DNA of 64,000 nt. Origin: Pollenia angustigena. Lineage: Eukaryota > Arthropoda > Insecta > Diptera > Polleniidae. Both the position numbers and the translations under genes were made by a program. The stretch spans positions 125,238,053 to 125,302,052 of the forward strand of contig OV884056.1 in NCBI GenBank assembly GCA_930367215.1, in the 5' to 3' direction. Below the pieces are notes generated by a model, which saw nothing but the letters and a program-made list of their open reading frames with translations, ran no database searches and was not told the origin of the DNA. Below, piece by piece: positions 1-11,805 of the stretch (within the stretch, counting starts at the first letter, position 1; each line of letters begins with the position of its first letter).

Positions 1-14
1 CGACGGGAACCGAC

Positions 15-1253
15 ATTATTCATTATTTATTTATTTAATAGATATTTATATTACATATTTACAATCTTAGAGATTAAATATTACTATATTATCTATATTT
101 GGCATAACATGATAGTTGTGAGCCAGATTGGCATATATAAAGCTATGAGTTATTTCATTTATTTACGTTGTTTCCAAATTTATACAGAGTTTATTCAAAT
201 TCATTTAATATTAGTTTTCTGTATTTAAGACAAATTTCCAAATATTTATACAATGTAAAGTAATCAAATTCAAAACCTTTTAATATATTCAGAACTTCAT
301 TCAAATCTAAGGTAGTTTTCCCAAAATATTTTAATCTGTACTCGTTGTATATTAGACATATTCCAATTAGGTGTAGAGTGTTTTCTGTGGCGTCTAGATC
401 ACAAAGTGAGCACAGGCCAACTGATGCACTTTTGAAGGCCCTGGCATTAATATCTAATAATCCACCTCTTGCTCTTATTATTAAACTTGCAGCTCGAGAA
501 GACAAATCTAAAGCAGAAAGGGGTTTCATGCAATAATCAACTTGCGAATATAAATCGTGAAATTGAGAGTTTCTTGCGTCAACCAATAGATCTTCTCTTT
601 CCTTAGTTGATAAAAGGTCCAGAATTTGTTTTGAGTATAGACATATAGGGTTTTCAGCATTGCCCAATACGTCTTTTTTGCTATTACCTTTTCAGCTAAA
701 ATACGTGGCAATCTGCAACTAGGCATGCGCAGTGCTTTATTAATGTAATCAAAGTGGAGCTTTAAAGTATTAACATATAAAGAGTTTAAGCCAGTTTCAA
801 TATAAAGCATGTAATTTGGTGTATGGCTTGGTAAAAGAAGTATCTTTTTAATAAAAAACCTAAACAATTTTTCAACTTCATCATATTTTTTAAAACCCCA
901 GATTTGGGCTCCGTAAAACATAATAGATTTTGATGCTGCATTAAATATTTTTAGTTTGTTGCTGTTTGAAATTTTGGGGTGGTTTATGTATCTTGCCCAT
1001 GTTGAAGAAATCGCCATTTTAGAAGTAGTTAATTTATTTTCTATATGTTTTTTGAAAGACAAGTTGAAATTAAGGTCCATGCCCAAATATCTGTAGTTAT
1101 TAACGATTTCTATGTCATCTTCGCCATAATTCCATTTCAGATTACTTGATATTCTTGTTCCACTGCGAAATATTAATATTTTAGACTTAGCAAGATTTAC
1201 CTTCAGGGACCAAATGTTGCAGTACGTATAAAGTTTATCAATCATATTCTGTA
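15..1253 (-). mobile_element. 5'-truncated non-LTR retrotransposon inserted in gypsy pol
   Basis: The insert is flanked by the same 12 bases, ACGGGAACCGAC, at 3-14 and 1254-1265, a typical target-site duplication. It encodes only the C-terminal part of a reverse transcriptase read on the minus strand, so it was truncated at its 5' end during insertion. The 3' end (about 15-190) is AT-rich with TTATTTATTTAATA-like repeats instead of a clean poly(A). The element is older than its duplication suggests, as its frame is already broken. Confidence 0.85.
191..1245 (-). pseudogene. C-terminal reverse transcriptase fragment of a non-LTR element
   Basis: Two overlapping minus frames (526-1245 and 191-667) are consecutive pieces of one protein. 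The first carries the RT thumb signature NYRYLGMDLNFNLSFKKHIE and a downstream FYGAQIWGFKKYDEVEKLFR block. The second carries a cysteine-histidine cluster (CSLCD, then H and C about ten residues apart) as found near the C-terminus of many non-LTR polyproteins. Both frames read the same bases around 667-680, and the second continues the protein after a one-base shift in an A-rich run. The catalytic YADD box is upstream of the truncation. Clade not assigned; CR1- or Jockey-group likely. Confidence 0.7.
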
Positions 1254-2681
1254 ACGGGAACCGACCTTGTTTCGTTCAGGCGGTCATTGGCTGCTTTTTG
1301 GTTATATTCAATGAGGCCACGAATGTCCTCGTTAACCTGGTCACGAAAATCCACCAACTGTTTATAATTAAACCGTTCGGACCTATTGAAGAAAATATCG
1401 GATAGCCTCCTCTTAGTTACTGATTGGATAGTGTTGTTGTATCGGTCAACCGCAATGTTAACCATGTCCTTTGGGCATCTATTTCCCAATTTCCTAGATA
1501 AGCATCTATATATCTCGATTAGGGTGGAGTCTGTTAAATCCAGGGTGCGGCTGCAGACTACTACGCAGCTCTCTTCCCTCCTTATTACGATCTGGTTTCG
1601 GAAGACGTTCAAGGGGGCTTCCACATGAGGAATTAAATCGCTACTGTCCTGTTCAGCGCTATGCATCGTAGCGTCGGTTATAACCATTTCTCTTTCTGAA
1701 ACTTCATCAGCTGTTATGGTTTCAGATGCAATTTCTGAGGATGTTATTGTGTCTTCATCACTAAGTGTATTTATTTGATTCAAATTGGATCCCAATCATG
1801 AAAGGGCATCGGCTACTACATTTGACTTGCCGGGTTTATATATAAGTTCGAAATTGTACTCTTCCATCCGGGCCTTCCATCTCTTTAGCTTTGCGTTATG
1901 ATTTTGGTTCCCCAAAGCGTAAGTCAGTGGTTGGTGCTCGGTGAAAATTCTAATCCTTTTCGCCCCATATAGATAAGCACGCAAATTTTCCAGGGCCCAT
2001 ACAATGGCCAGCATTTCCATTTCATTCGTGGCGTAGTTCTCCTCCGTTTTATTGAGAGAACGCGAGATATGCGCAATTGGTTTATCTGCCCCCGAACAGT
2101 CCTGGGATAATAAGAAACTGGGTCTTTTCCAGATTTACGCGGAGGTTTGAAGCCAGTAATCTCGTGAATATTGTCTCCAAGTTCTTCAAATGGACGTCGA
2201 CATCATTTTTCAAAAACTATTATATCATCAATATAGACGTAGCAAATCTTACCGATGTATTCCTTGAGAATATCATCAATCACCCTTTGAAAGATAGATG
2301 GAGGCGTAAGAATTCATATTTGCCATTTAACGTGGGAAATGCCGTTTTCGGGATATCCGATTCGTTCATCGGTATCTGATGGAAACCGGAGGTAAGGTCA
2401 AGAGTTGTAAAAAATTTAGCCTTACCCAGGCTAGCAAGTGTAGAGTTAATATCGGGCATCGGATACGTGTCGGAGATAGTTACAGCGTTCAGCCTCTTGA
2501 AGTCGATGACCATCCTATACCGTTTTTCTCCATCCGGCTTAGGTTTTTTAGGAACCACCCAAACTGGTGAATTGTAAGGGCTCCTAGAGGGTCGAATAAT
2601 TTCCTGTTCCAGAAGTTCCAAGATTTGCTCCTCGACAACGGAACGCATATTTGTAGGGTAAGGGTAGCTTTTGGTGTACAT
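1254..2681 (-). pseudogene. Gypsy pol, RT to RNase H and linker (broken)
   Basis: RT N-terminal half (2681-2280) shows PYNSPVWVVPKK and LDLTSGFHQIPM. A deletion or frameshift near 2300 removes the FGLKN-type segment, after which the frame resumes with the YIDD catalytic box on the minus strand near 2220-2250. RNase H (2020-1796) shows EMLAIVWALENLRAYLYG and ends VVADALS. The next codon is TGA at 1798-1796 where a sense codon is expected, and the same frame then continues for 185 codons (1795-1238) through the RNase H-integrase linker. The region joins the protease part at 3470, across the TIR element. It cannot make a functional polyprotein. Confidence 0.75.
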
Positions 2682-2682
2682 A

Positions 2683-3469
2683 CCCAGTTAAAAATGGTGC
2701 TTACTGGTAAGCAGGTTTGTAAGGGAGAGAAGCACAATTCCCCCTTACAAACCTGCTTACAAGAGGCATGATTTTTATATGGCGAATTCCCACTTGGAAG
2801 CATTACTTTTTTGTAAAATCACTGCGTTTTTCATGGCTTACATTATTCTGTGAAGGAAGAGGTTCCAAAATCCGCAGCTTTCATACCTTTGATTAATTGC
2901 TTCTATACTGTATACAACATTATAGAAGCAAAAACTTATGCAAAAGAACAAAATGCAAAACAAACACACAACACAGTTAATATGTAATTTTTAAAATAGA
3001 ACGAAACTGTACGCAAATTGAAAAGAAAACAACAACAAATCTTGTAATTGACCACACAAAAATTTGCTTGCGTCCTCTCTGCTCAAAAACAATTTGCCGA
3101 CTGATTGCGTAATAAAAAAGAAGTAATTTTAAGCATCTGTTGTTTTCGATTACATGTCGGGAATAATCGTAAACACATTTTGAAATCATTGCAATACAAC
3201 GTGCTTCCATGTAAGGGATTAACAGAAGCACTTTGAACTTTGGTCGTAATTTTTTTCTTTTAAATAATCATTTCAACTACTCCCTTACAACCTGCTTACT
3301 TATAAGGGATTATGCGAAGCTATTAAATAATTTTCATTTACCTTTATTAAAAATTGACTTCAATGGTTTTCGCTTCCCTGTTGCTTCTAAGTAGTATGTA
3401 ATAGCCAGCGCATATATCAGCGCTCTTGTACTTTTCTTGCTTCCGAAAACCTTAAAATTTTTTACTGGG
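2683..3469. mobile_element. TIR DNA element (CCCAGTAAAAA family), TA duplication, copy a
   Basis: Ends are CCCAGTTAAAAA and TTTTTTACTGGG, flanked by TA at 2681-2682 and 3470-3471. Removing the element and one TA brings the two gypsy pol halves back into the same frame, which confirms the borders. Inside, the motif AAGCAGGTTTGTAAGGGA recurs in both orientations near each end. No transposase frame was seen, so it is non-autonomous. Related copies lie at 34906, 37883 and 41008. Superfamily uncertain; the 2-bp duplication is compatible with Tc1/mariner-like transposons but the termini are not classical. Confidence 0.8.
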
Positions 3470-4093
3470 TAGGTTCATCGGTTGATGTTCTGATCTCAGC
3501 CCTGACTGACGTCACTGCCATTTCTCCTGCTACAAGTGGGCCAAATAAGGGGCCATATTGCTCGATTATGGTCTTTAATCTACATGTTACTCCTTCCGAA
3601 ACGCTCTCCGACAAATTAACCTCATGACAAACCTTATTTTTCAATGGAATGACCACGCCCGAATTTATCATCAGTGTGTTATTCCTTCTGTCAATTATAG
3701 CTCTTTGAGGGTATCGTTGCCTATGATTCCGTCGAAAGACTTCAGTCCCGGTAACAAATAAAATACTATGACCGTGTCCACCCCGATACTCTTGAATAGT
3801 TTTCCCTCTACCTTACGTTCGATGTTCAGAATCCCGCCTGCTGTTCTCACGGGAAAAGGTTTGGGAAGTTGGGTACTTGTCTTGACCACATGAGGGCCCA
3901 CAAAGTTCTTATTTGCGCCCGTATCCACAAGAAATCTTAAAAGCACCCCGTTCCTTAAAGTGAATTCTATATACGGTATGCTTGAAGGGAGGCTTCCGTC
4001 ATAAAAAGCAATGACAGCATTTTCTGCATAGCTACTGCCAGCTATGGTCACTTGTTGAGATGAGTCATCCTCCTCTACATAGGTGTTGAACAA
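3470..4093 (-). pseudogene. Gypsy protease and start of RT (frameshifted)
   Basis: The 4093-3695 frame holds a retropepsin: the active-site DTGAN motif sits about 58 residues in, and a GIIGNDTL motif follows, matching the ILG/IIG element of retroviral-type aspartic proteases. The frame ends near 3697; the downstream sequence leading into RT continues in a shifted frame (3671-3472), indicating a small indel near 3697-3703. That second frame stops at the edge of the TIR element inserted at 3469. The enzyme would process Gag-Pol in the virus-like particle of an intact copy. Confidence 0.75.
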
Positions 4094-5089
4094 TCATTGT
4101 TGCTTGAACGGATTCGCAATGTTCTCGGATTTAGCGTTTCTCTTAAAACCTCCTGGTCTTTTCATGTAGTTTACGTGGCGGGACTGTATCGACTGGTCAA
4201 CCTCCATTTTTTCCTCGGGTTTTGGTGCAACCGGTCTTGTTGGTAGGTTACGTGGTCCTATGGGATTATTCCATGGCCTGTAGTGGCGATTTCCTTCGCT
4301 CGGGATAAATGGCCAGAGGTAACGCTTTTATCGGTACTGTTATCTGATTCCGAGACACCGGGTGAAGTGATGCGTTCCTCATGTTTAAATTTTGCATCTC
4401 TGTGCACATTCCGTAAGCCTCCGGCAATGTCTTGGGTCTCTGTATAATAAGAAACCTAGAGAGCTCGCCGTTGAGTCCACGGACAAATACGTCCAGTGCC
4501 CTATTTCTATAGGTTTCCACCAGTACATCTACAGTTTCCTTCGCGTAATTCCCCGTTTTAATCTTGTTGATGATCAGCGAAAATTGGTGGATAACATAGA
4601 ATTCGTCTATCTTCGATCCCCTCTGTGACAGCTGATTGAGTTGATACTCAAGGGTTCGGATATCCCTTTTATCCGCGTAATGAAGAGATAAGCATTCCTT
4701 CATCTTCTCGAATATGTTATATGACACCAGGGCGGAATCAGCACCACCCCTTATCTTTTGCCTAATACTTTGCAAAATGGCTCAATATATGGGTTTGGTG
4801 CGTACAATCTCGTAGTCAGCAAGAATTGTTTCGACACTGTGAATCCATGACACGTATTGAGTAGGATTCCCATCAAACGGTTGTAACTCCTTGACACAAT
4901 CCGGGAGCTTACTCGAAGTTCAAGTTCTGTCCTAGGTGCACGCGGCTGTTCCAATATCGGCGTTGTGGTTGACGATGCGCCAGTCTTAGCTTCAATCAAT
5001 CGGATTTTGGTCTCTAATAATTTGATTTGACTAAGGGCAGCATTGAGTGCCCCGGTCATTTCCGTAACTGATGCCTTAAGCTCCTCCAT
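4094..5089 (-). pseudogene. Gypsy gag (broken)
   Basis: The likely start is the ATG at 5089, beginning MEELKASVTEMTGALN and followed by a predicted coiled-coil stretch (SQIKLLETKIRLIEAKTG). The frame is shifted near 4770; the second part (4775-4266) contains the capsid-like block ADKRDIRTLEYQLNQLSQRG and ALDVFVRGLNGELSRFLI typical of gypsy Gag. A basic, proline-rich tail continues to about 4094, where protease follows. No CCHC knuckle was seen. Gag forms the particle shell in intact relatives. Confidence 0.7.
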
Positions 5090-5099
5090 AGTATAAAGA

Positions 5100-6660
5100 G
5101 AAATGCGCAGTAACGACAAGCTAGAGTAGCAAATCAAAACCAAACCAAGCTTCGAGACAACTTTGATATTTTCCAAAAAACTCAAGGGAACACTCAGATT
5201 CAACAAGCAGGGAAAGAGGGAAATATAATAAAAAAATCCTTGCACTTACCCTTGAAACACCAATCCAATTCTAGGCTATATTTTTAAGTTAGCTTTTTTA
5301 TTTTCTTAATTTACGTACTATATGTTTTCCGTCGCGAAGTACATGTGATTTTGTTTTTAGGTTTATCTAAAACGATAAAAAGATTTATACTCGTATTTTA
5401 ATTACTCTGCATTTGTTATTAATTGCTTTACAGTCTTGGTTCGTGACTTATCTATTTTTTTTTATTTAACTAGAACTTCTTATTTTGTTTCATTAACTAA
5501 TTTTTTATTTCCTTAATAACCTTTTCTTCTTTTTTTTGAATTTCTATTTATATAGTAATTTTTATTTCATCAACTTTTATTTCCTTAATAAACTTTTCTT
5601 CTTTTTTTTATTGAACTTTTATTTTCATATTTTAATTTCATCAAAAAATTTTCTTTTTTTCTTTAGTAAAATTTTTTCCTTTTTTATTGATTTTTTTTTT
5701 TAATTTCATATTGGATTTCAATTTCATCAAAACTTTTTTATTTCATTAGTAAAATTTTCTTCTTTCTTTTTTCATTTTTGAATTTCAATTTTCATATTGA
5801 ATTTTAATTTTAGTACCTTAATGTCAATATCAAATTTTGAATTTCACTATTGAAGGCATTGCAAATACCATCCCCTATGTGCCCTTGTCGGAGTACTTGT
5901 GCTCTTTTTATTGTTTTATGTACAGATCATTTTATAGTTGACTTGATGGAGGATCGTGTTGTCCGGTTTCGAGCGGCAATAGACAATTGGACAAAGGATT
6001 GACTCTATCCCACTAAGTAGTGTAGGTTGTAATGTTGACTACAACTTGCGAGGATGTGGTTGTCCGTATCCAACTAAGTCGTGTAGGTTCTTATGTTCAC
6101 TACAACTAGTAAGGATACTATTTGGCCGAGTCCATACTGAGTTGTGCAGGTTCTTATGTTCACTGCAACTTGTAAGGATATACGGCATTTATTAGTCGTG
6201 AATGAGTATCTCGAAGGAAAACTTGCACGTTTTTCACAGTAAACTTGATTTATTTATTAATATTAATGACAGAAATAATTTTTTACGAACTGGAGAGCCT
6301 GGAGTTCAGGATCGCAGAACGCTGGGACCTCTTTGAGGGCCCATATTGGTCACTTCCTTTTCACTGGTTATAGCACAATACTCATAGACTCCTTGGCATA
6401 TTTAGCACTCCTAGGGGCCTTAAATTTTTTCACTTTATTCAATATTCCTTTCACAATAGTGAATTTGAAACCCACTCATTATTAAAAATTGTTGAAATAA
6501 TAAAACCAAAAACAAAATTTTACAAGTCATGTAAATTTTCTAAATTTGTTAAACACTTTAAATTTTTAGATACAGACTTTTAATTCTTTTGGCAAACACT
6601 TTTTTGTCACGAACCAAGCACTTATTTTAAGGATCCGGCACATCCTTTTATTCGCGGCCG
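5100..6660 (-). other. Gypsy leader: T-rich tract and a 3 x about 61-bp tandem repeat
   Basis: Between the PBS and gag lie about 1.5 kb of non-coding sequence. Bases 5450-5850 are a decayed T-rich (A-rich on the RNA) repeat with recurring TTTCATCAA-like and TTTTCTTC-like phrases. Bases 6004-6180 hold three imperfect direct repeats starting near 6004, 6065 and 6128, sharing TGTAGGTTCTTATGTTCACT and ACTTGTAAGGATA. The position matches the part of the gypsy leader where Drosophila gypsy carries its clustered regulatory sites, but I see no su(Hw)-type motif. Confidence 0.55.
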
Positions 6661-6678
6661 GTCCCTGCTCGGGCGCCA
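6661..6678 (-). other. Primer binding site of the gypsy-lineage element
   Basis: Minus-strand TGGCGCCCGAGCAGGGAC is one mismatch from the sequence used by retroelements primed with a tRNA-Lys of the retroviral type. It marks the inner border of the 5' LTR, which therefore extends rightwards from 6679. Confidence 0.7.
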
Positions 6679-7100
6679 GTTAAGCACGGCGACGGACGTG
6701 CTTTAAAAAAATTACTATGTTGGGCCACCCATGGGGCCCAACGACCACACTCACTTGTTGAAATTAAAACACGGAATCGATTAAGTTTTCATGACTGTTC
6801 GCGTCCAGCACTAGAATTGGAATGCCAAACAGTTAATTTATTTCATCAAAAGAACCTTACCAAATTATTTTATAAATTGCCAATTCAATAAAAAGAACTT
6901 ACAAAATATTTTATAAAATGCTTATACTAGCTTAAATTAATGAGAACGATTTGGCAATGTATTCCCCATGATTGCCCAACTTAAGTACGGTGTCGTATTG
7001 CAACACACGCTGTCCGTTAATGAGAACGATTTGCCAATATGCTTCCCATGATTGCGCTAGTTAAGTATGGTGTAGTATTGCAACACACGCCGTCTGGGAT
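6679..7100 (-). repeat. Probable 5' LTR with an 81-bp tandem duplication
   Basis: Sequence directly outside the PBS should be LTR. It contains two adjacent copies of an 81-bp unit (about 6937-7017 and 7018-7098), both opening TTAATGAGAACGATTTG and closing with CAACACACGC, about 85 percent alike. The outer LTR edge was not located because the matching 3' LTR is outside the window. Confidence 0.45.
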
Positions 7101-7688
7101 ATTTGCTGAGTGAAACTAACATAAAGGTGAATGTACAGTGGAACATAAGATTGAGAGGTAAGTTGGAAAGGTGCGAGGTGTTAACTTTCATAACAATCTT
7201 GTTCAGAAAAAAAAATAATATTAAAAAAACTAGTTATAAAAAAAAAAAATAATTTATCTAATAATATTGAATTAACAAACTTATTTTCTCGAGTGTATTG
7301 TCAAAAATAAAAATTTCCATGTATAATGGTATATTGTTTTTCTTTAAGAGTTATGTGTATCAACATTTGTAAAATGTACTTACATTTTATTTAAATCCAC
7401 TGTCGACAAGCGCTTGCTGACACGAATTTTGAAAAGAGTTATTATTTCAGTATGTAGTATGGTGAATTTTGGTTATGTTATTTTTCTATAACGTTGCGTT
7501 CAAATGAAAAATATTTTTAAGCACATTATTTCTTTTTAGATTACAATAACAAAAGTATAATAAAGGAAATACTAATTACTCATATGTAATGTAAAACAAT
7601 AAAGTTAAATATTATTGGAGAGAATTTTCTCTTTGAAAATTAACTAAAGAACGTTAAAGCATTTAGTAGAGTTCTAAATACATTAATG
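7101..7688. other. Non-coding AT-rich stretch, nothing recognised
   Basis: Simple A/T runs and no ORF, TIR pair or tandem repeat I can support. It may include the outer part of the gypsy LTR and its target flank. Confidence 0.4.
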
Positions 7689-7691
7689 TTA

Positions 7692-8006
7692 AGCGGCCCA
7701 TACACTTGCAATAATATTGTATATGATATTCGCCATATTATTTCATTTTTGTCCTATATTATGCAATAAGTCGCACAATGGTTTCATTCATTCAATAAAA
7801 AGGTGAACATAAACTATAGGAATAACATAAACAGCATTGTACAATGTTGCCAATATATTTCACTTTCTTTTCGTTGTGCAATAAACATCCAAAGTCTTTT
7901 GATTGTTGCCAATATATTGTGCTACCATCAAATATCGCATACACATTCGCGATATAATTGTACAATACGTAAAAATTAAAATTTTATTGCAAGTGTATGA
8001 GCCGCT
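7692..8006. mobile_element. MITE, 315 bp, TTA target duplication
   Basis: Inverted ends AGCGGCCCATACACTTGCAA and the complement of AGCGGCTCATACACTTGCAA; flanked by TTA at 7689-7691 and 8007-8009. No coding capacity. A 3-bp TWA duplication points to PIF/Harbinger-type mobilisation. Confidence 0.8.
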
Positions 8007-8009
8007 TTA

Positions 8010-8850
8010 CCATAATTAAAATGATTAAAGACGAATAAAATAAAAAAAAAGAAACAGTTAAAGTTAAATTAATTAAGATCCATATTAATTTAAGCAAAAT
8101 TCAGTAATAAAATAAAAGAAAAAAGGTAATTATTAAATATGGTTTGCTATTTATAAATCGTGGCGATAACAGTAAGTTTTGGGATCATGAGTTTAATATT
8201 TAAAGTTTAAAGAAAGTTAAACTAAGTTCATGCCATGGGATATTTTATCTTTCAGTACAGTAGCAGAACATTAAATACGCGAGTACACCGTTTGAATTAA
8301 AGAAAGTATTAATTTGTATCCGTATTTTGTTCACCTTTCTGTCAACACACAGCTTGTTACGTACCCTGTTCAAGGACAAAAGAGATCCACACACCTTGAC
8401 TATTTTTGAAACCTTATTCTTTGGATATTAAAAATACGATTGATTGGAGATTGGGAATGCTGTAGGTATAGAATACCTACAGCAGCATCAATTCCGTTAT
8501 CAATTCTCGAACGGCGCTGAATTTTAGGGAATAACGAACTTCAAATCTAGGAATTAGTAAAATGATTCCCAATCTTTTAATGCTATAAATTATATTCTGT
8601 AATCTTGCCTCTTTTAGCGATAAAAGAAAAATCTCAAATCGTTTCTTAATTTAAATTAATTTTTATACGCTTTTTAATAATATTATTCTCCTTGAAAATT
8701 TAAAAGCAAAGTTTAAATAATAAAAAAAATTTTTCAATTAAAATTTGAAATGTAAAATATGGGAAACATAGATTTAAAAAAAAAAAATTATAACATATAT
8801 GTGTTCCTCTAACTCCCATTGGAGCATAGGGCGCCTAAATTAAAAAAAAA
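8010..8850. other. Non-coding AT-rich stretch with one palindromic segment
   Basis: Mostly A/T-rich sequence. Bases 8440-8573 are bounded by AGATTGGGAAT and its complement ATTCCCAATCT, a possible tiny foldback element, though no matching target duplication was found. Inside it, 8459-8484 is a near-perfect palindrome (GCTGTAGGTAT, 3-nt centre, ATACCTACAGC). Confidence 0.45.
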
Positions 8851-8859
8851 AATTATAAA

Positions 8860-11294
8860 CACAGTATTTAAAAATTGCCTTCACAACTTGTATAAGAGAA
8901 TTTTGTTGCCTAAAGACAAGTTTGAGTTCCGACCGATTAGCCAATGTAGTTGAGCTGCTTTAAGTTTCATAGCCGTTATTTTCGCTTCAATATGCCGAGA
9001 CCAGGTCAAGCATCTATCTATATGAATTCCCAAGTACTTAACGTGGTTTTCTACCGGAACAGTGATGTTATTAATTTTACAGTTGGGCACGTTTGTCTTC
9101 TGAGCGTGAAAGTTTAGTGAGCATATTTAGCCGGGTTAACCTTTATTCTCCATTTTTCTAGCCAGGCCTCTAGTTCATTGATGTGGGACTGTAGATTTTG
9201 CGATGCGACTTTTGGGTCATGGTTAACGCTAATAAATGCTGTGTCGTCTGCAAATGTAGAGGTTTGCGTGCTCAGGCTTGTTGGCATATTCGCTGTGTAT
9301 ATTATATATAGAAGCGGTCCTAATATGCTGCCTTGGGGGACACCTGCAGTAATTTTCGTGAGGGCGGAGTATTTATCTTGCGACCTTACTATGAATGTTC
9401 TGCCTGTTAGATAGCTCTCCAGAGGCTTGTGAGTGTTTTGAGGAAGCATTTGTTTTATATTGATGAGTAGCCCATCATGCCAAACTTTGTCAAATGCTTG
9501 GGAAATGTCTATAAGCAGGGCTGAGCAGTATTGCATTTTCTCAAACGCCGATCTAATTAGGGTGACAATTCTATGCACTTGTTCTATTGTACCATGTTTC
9601 GCTCTGAATCCGAACTGGTGATCCGGGATGATGTCGTGTTCATTTAGATGAGGAGTTATACTAAAACGAATATTTTTTTGAAAAGCTTCGATAGGATTGA
9701 TAATAAGCTTATCGGTCTGTACGACGCACCCTGGCTAGCATCTTTTCCTGGCTTGGGAATCATAACAATTATAGACCTCTTCCATGAGGATGAGAAGTAT
9801 CCGACCCTTAATATCGCGTTAAAAATGAGCAGCAAGATTTTAGAAGCAGACGATGGTTAGTTTCTTATCATTGACCCTGTGATGCGGTCAGGTCCGGGAG
9901 ATTTTCTAATATTCACTTTATCTATTGCAGATTTTACTTGAGCTATGTTAAATTTTATTGGATGGCATACCTTATCAGGAATGATTGGACGACAGGAACA
10001 AGTATGTCCATCATGTGGCGTGAAAACTTTCTCAAGATGGCCCGCGAAAGCATTTTATTTTTCATTTGTGTTTTTGGCCCAAGTGCGGTTTTCAAGTCTT
10101 AATGGAGATTCTTGGGTTATAGGGCATTTCATATGCCGTACTCCCTTCCATAAGCTGTTATTGGAGCTTTTTGTGGCATCTAGGCTGACTATTGCAGACT
10201 CGTGGTTCTGTCTCAATTTGTTGCGAAGAGTTGTGAGGCATAATTGTAGTTGGGCCTTAGTGGTTGGGGAACGACTGTTTTGTCATTGTCTTCTTAACGT
10301 CCTTTTTTCTCTGATAAGGGTCTATATATCCGTCGATGTATTGTTAGGAGCACGTTTAATTGTCCGCTTGATTGGGGTTGCATTTCTTGCTGCAGAATCC
10401 AAGACTTCTGTAAATCGGTCGATAGCTATTTGGACGTTAGATGCATTTTTTAGGGGAATGCACTGTGATAGGTGAGAGCTCACATACATTTTATACTTTA
10501 ACCAATTTGTGTTTCTGTTTGGATAGGAAATAAAGTTTGCAGCTGCGGCGTCAGAGTTGCCTTTTAAAATGAGGATTGAAGGTGAATGATCAGACGATAG
10601 ATCATAGGAGGAACTAACTAGTACCTGATCGCGCTTGATGTTTTTAATTACAGCAAAGTCAATAAGGTCTGGTAGCTTGTTGAAGTCGGTTGGCCAATAG
10701 GTAGGCTCACCACTCGATACGACATCAAGTTACGGTATTGTATAGCTGATTACCTCTAGGACTAATAAGTCTGGAGCCCCAATATGTATGTTTAGCGTTG
10801 TCACCACCAGCAGCAATGAATTTCTGGCCCAATGTAGAGAAGAAGTTGAAAAATTTATCGTGTACAATATTGTGCCTCGGGGGACAATAAACGGATGACA
10901 ACGTAAGTTTGAAATCAGTAAGATTTATAGATGTGGCCTGGATACAATCTTCTTCGAACTCTGGCAATGGTAAGTGTCTGATGTGTTTGTGCACAATTAT
11001 GGCTGTACCACGCCAAGCCCGTCCGCTGGGATGTTTTGTGTCATACGTAAGGTATCCATATACCCTAAAGCAGTTTTTATGAGTAAAGTGTGTTTCAGAG
11101 ACAAGAAGTACGTCGATTTCATGCCTATGAAGAAAGTTTGCAACTTCGTGTTTATGTTGGGATAACCCGTTTGCATTCCAGAAACATATTTTTAACTGGT
11201 TCATTTGTTGTTGAGTAGAACATGCAGGAGCATGTTTTGGTTTCGCATCATTTCCTGAAACATGTTCTGCATAGTGACCATGAAGCCAGTCTGA
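8860..11294 (-). pseudogene. Jockey-type non-LTR element ORF2 (endonuclease and RT), broken
   Basis: The endonuclease half (11262-10725) opens LKICFWNANGLSQHKHEVAN and keeps the VSETHFT and YCPP motifs of apurinic-type endonucleases. In the metal-binding box the expected GDxNAKH reads GGDNAKH, so the enzyme may be impaired even where the frame is open. RT pieces (9578-9114 and 9090-8881) show SQAFDKVWHDGLL, GVPQGSILGPLLY and the FADD catalytic box, then VKYLGIHIDRCLTWSRHIEA. The middle (10724-9579) is in broken frames. The copy stops near LLYKL, so the thumb end and 3' UTR are missing. A related 5'-truncated copy lies at 52178-52927 on the plus strand and still has that end. Confidence 0.8.
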
Positions 11295-11524
11295 GTTCAT
11301 ACGGCTCTTGTCTTATTGACAAGATTCTTCCTTTTCCTTCTTTGAACATGAGTTGGCGTTCAAATAATTCATGTCATGTTGACGACATGTTTTTTTATTT
11401 TGTTTTATTTGATATTGAAAACAAAATTAAACACCGAATAAGAAAGCAAAACTCGTTTCTTTTCCCCTCGTCCCTCTCGCCTTTAAAGTAGCAATCTTGT
11501 CAATAAGACATGAGCCGTATGAAC
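11295..11524. mobile_element. Short TIR element (230 bp) inside the Jockey copy
   Basis: The ends are near-perfect inverted repeats about 30 bp long: GTTCATACGGCTCTTGTCTT at the left and, on the other strand from 11524, GTTCATACGGCTCATGTCTT. It separates ORF1 from ORF2 of the Jockey element. No convincing target duplication, no ORF. Confidence 0.7.
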
Positions 11525-11805
11525 ACAGGCAAATTCATAGTTTGAATTAAATTTTCAATTGAGTAGGCATATTTCCAGAAGGCATTTGTAGACCTAGAAA
11601 CATTATCGTATGAAGGTTGCTTTGCGTTGGAAGTACTCGGGGGATTTTTCGCATTAGGGTTTCCTTTTAAGACTTGGGCATATGATTGGTTTTGTTTGTT
11701 TGTTTGTGTAGTACTAGCTTGGCTGGGCGCATATGACGGACCATATAGGGAGTGAGTATATTTTTGAACTAAAGCAGTGGTTTTTATATGCAATAAGACT
11801 TTCTT

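Larger units (their letters stand above)
1..6678 (-). mobile_element. Gypsy-lineage LTR retrotransposon, degraded, left end outside the window
   Basis: Minus-strand order is PBS (6678-6661), a long leader, gag, protease, reverse transcriptase, RNase H and the RNase H-integrase linker, where the window ends. The RT flanking motifs and gene order fit the gypsy (errantivirus-like) branch of Ty3/gypsy; this is family knowledge, not a database match. Integrase and any env would lie left of base 1. The copy is dead: several frameshifts, a nonsense codon, a non-LTR insertion (15-1253) and a TIR-element insertion (2683-3469). The LTR lies right of 6678 but its outer edge could not be fixed. Confidence 0.75.

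Noticed and set aside
8440..8573. AGATTGGGAAT-bounded segment as a MITE
   Set aside because: Inverted ends only 11 bp and no matching target duplication; mentioned only as a palindromic stretch.
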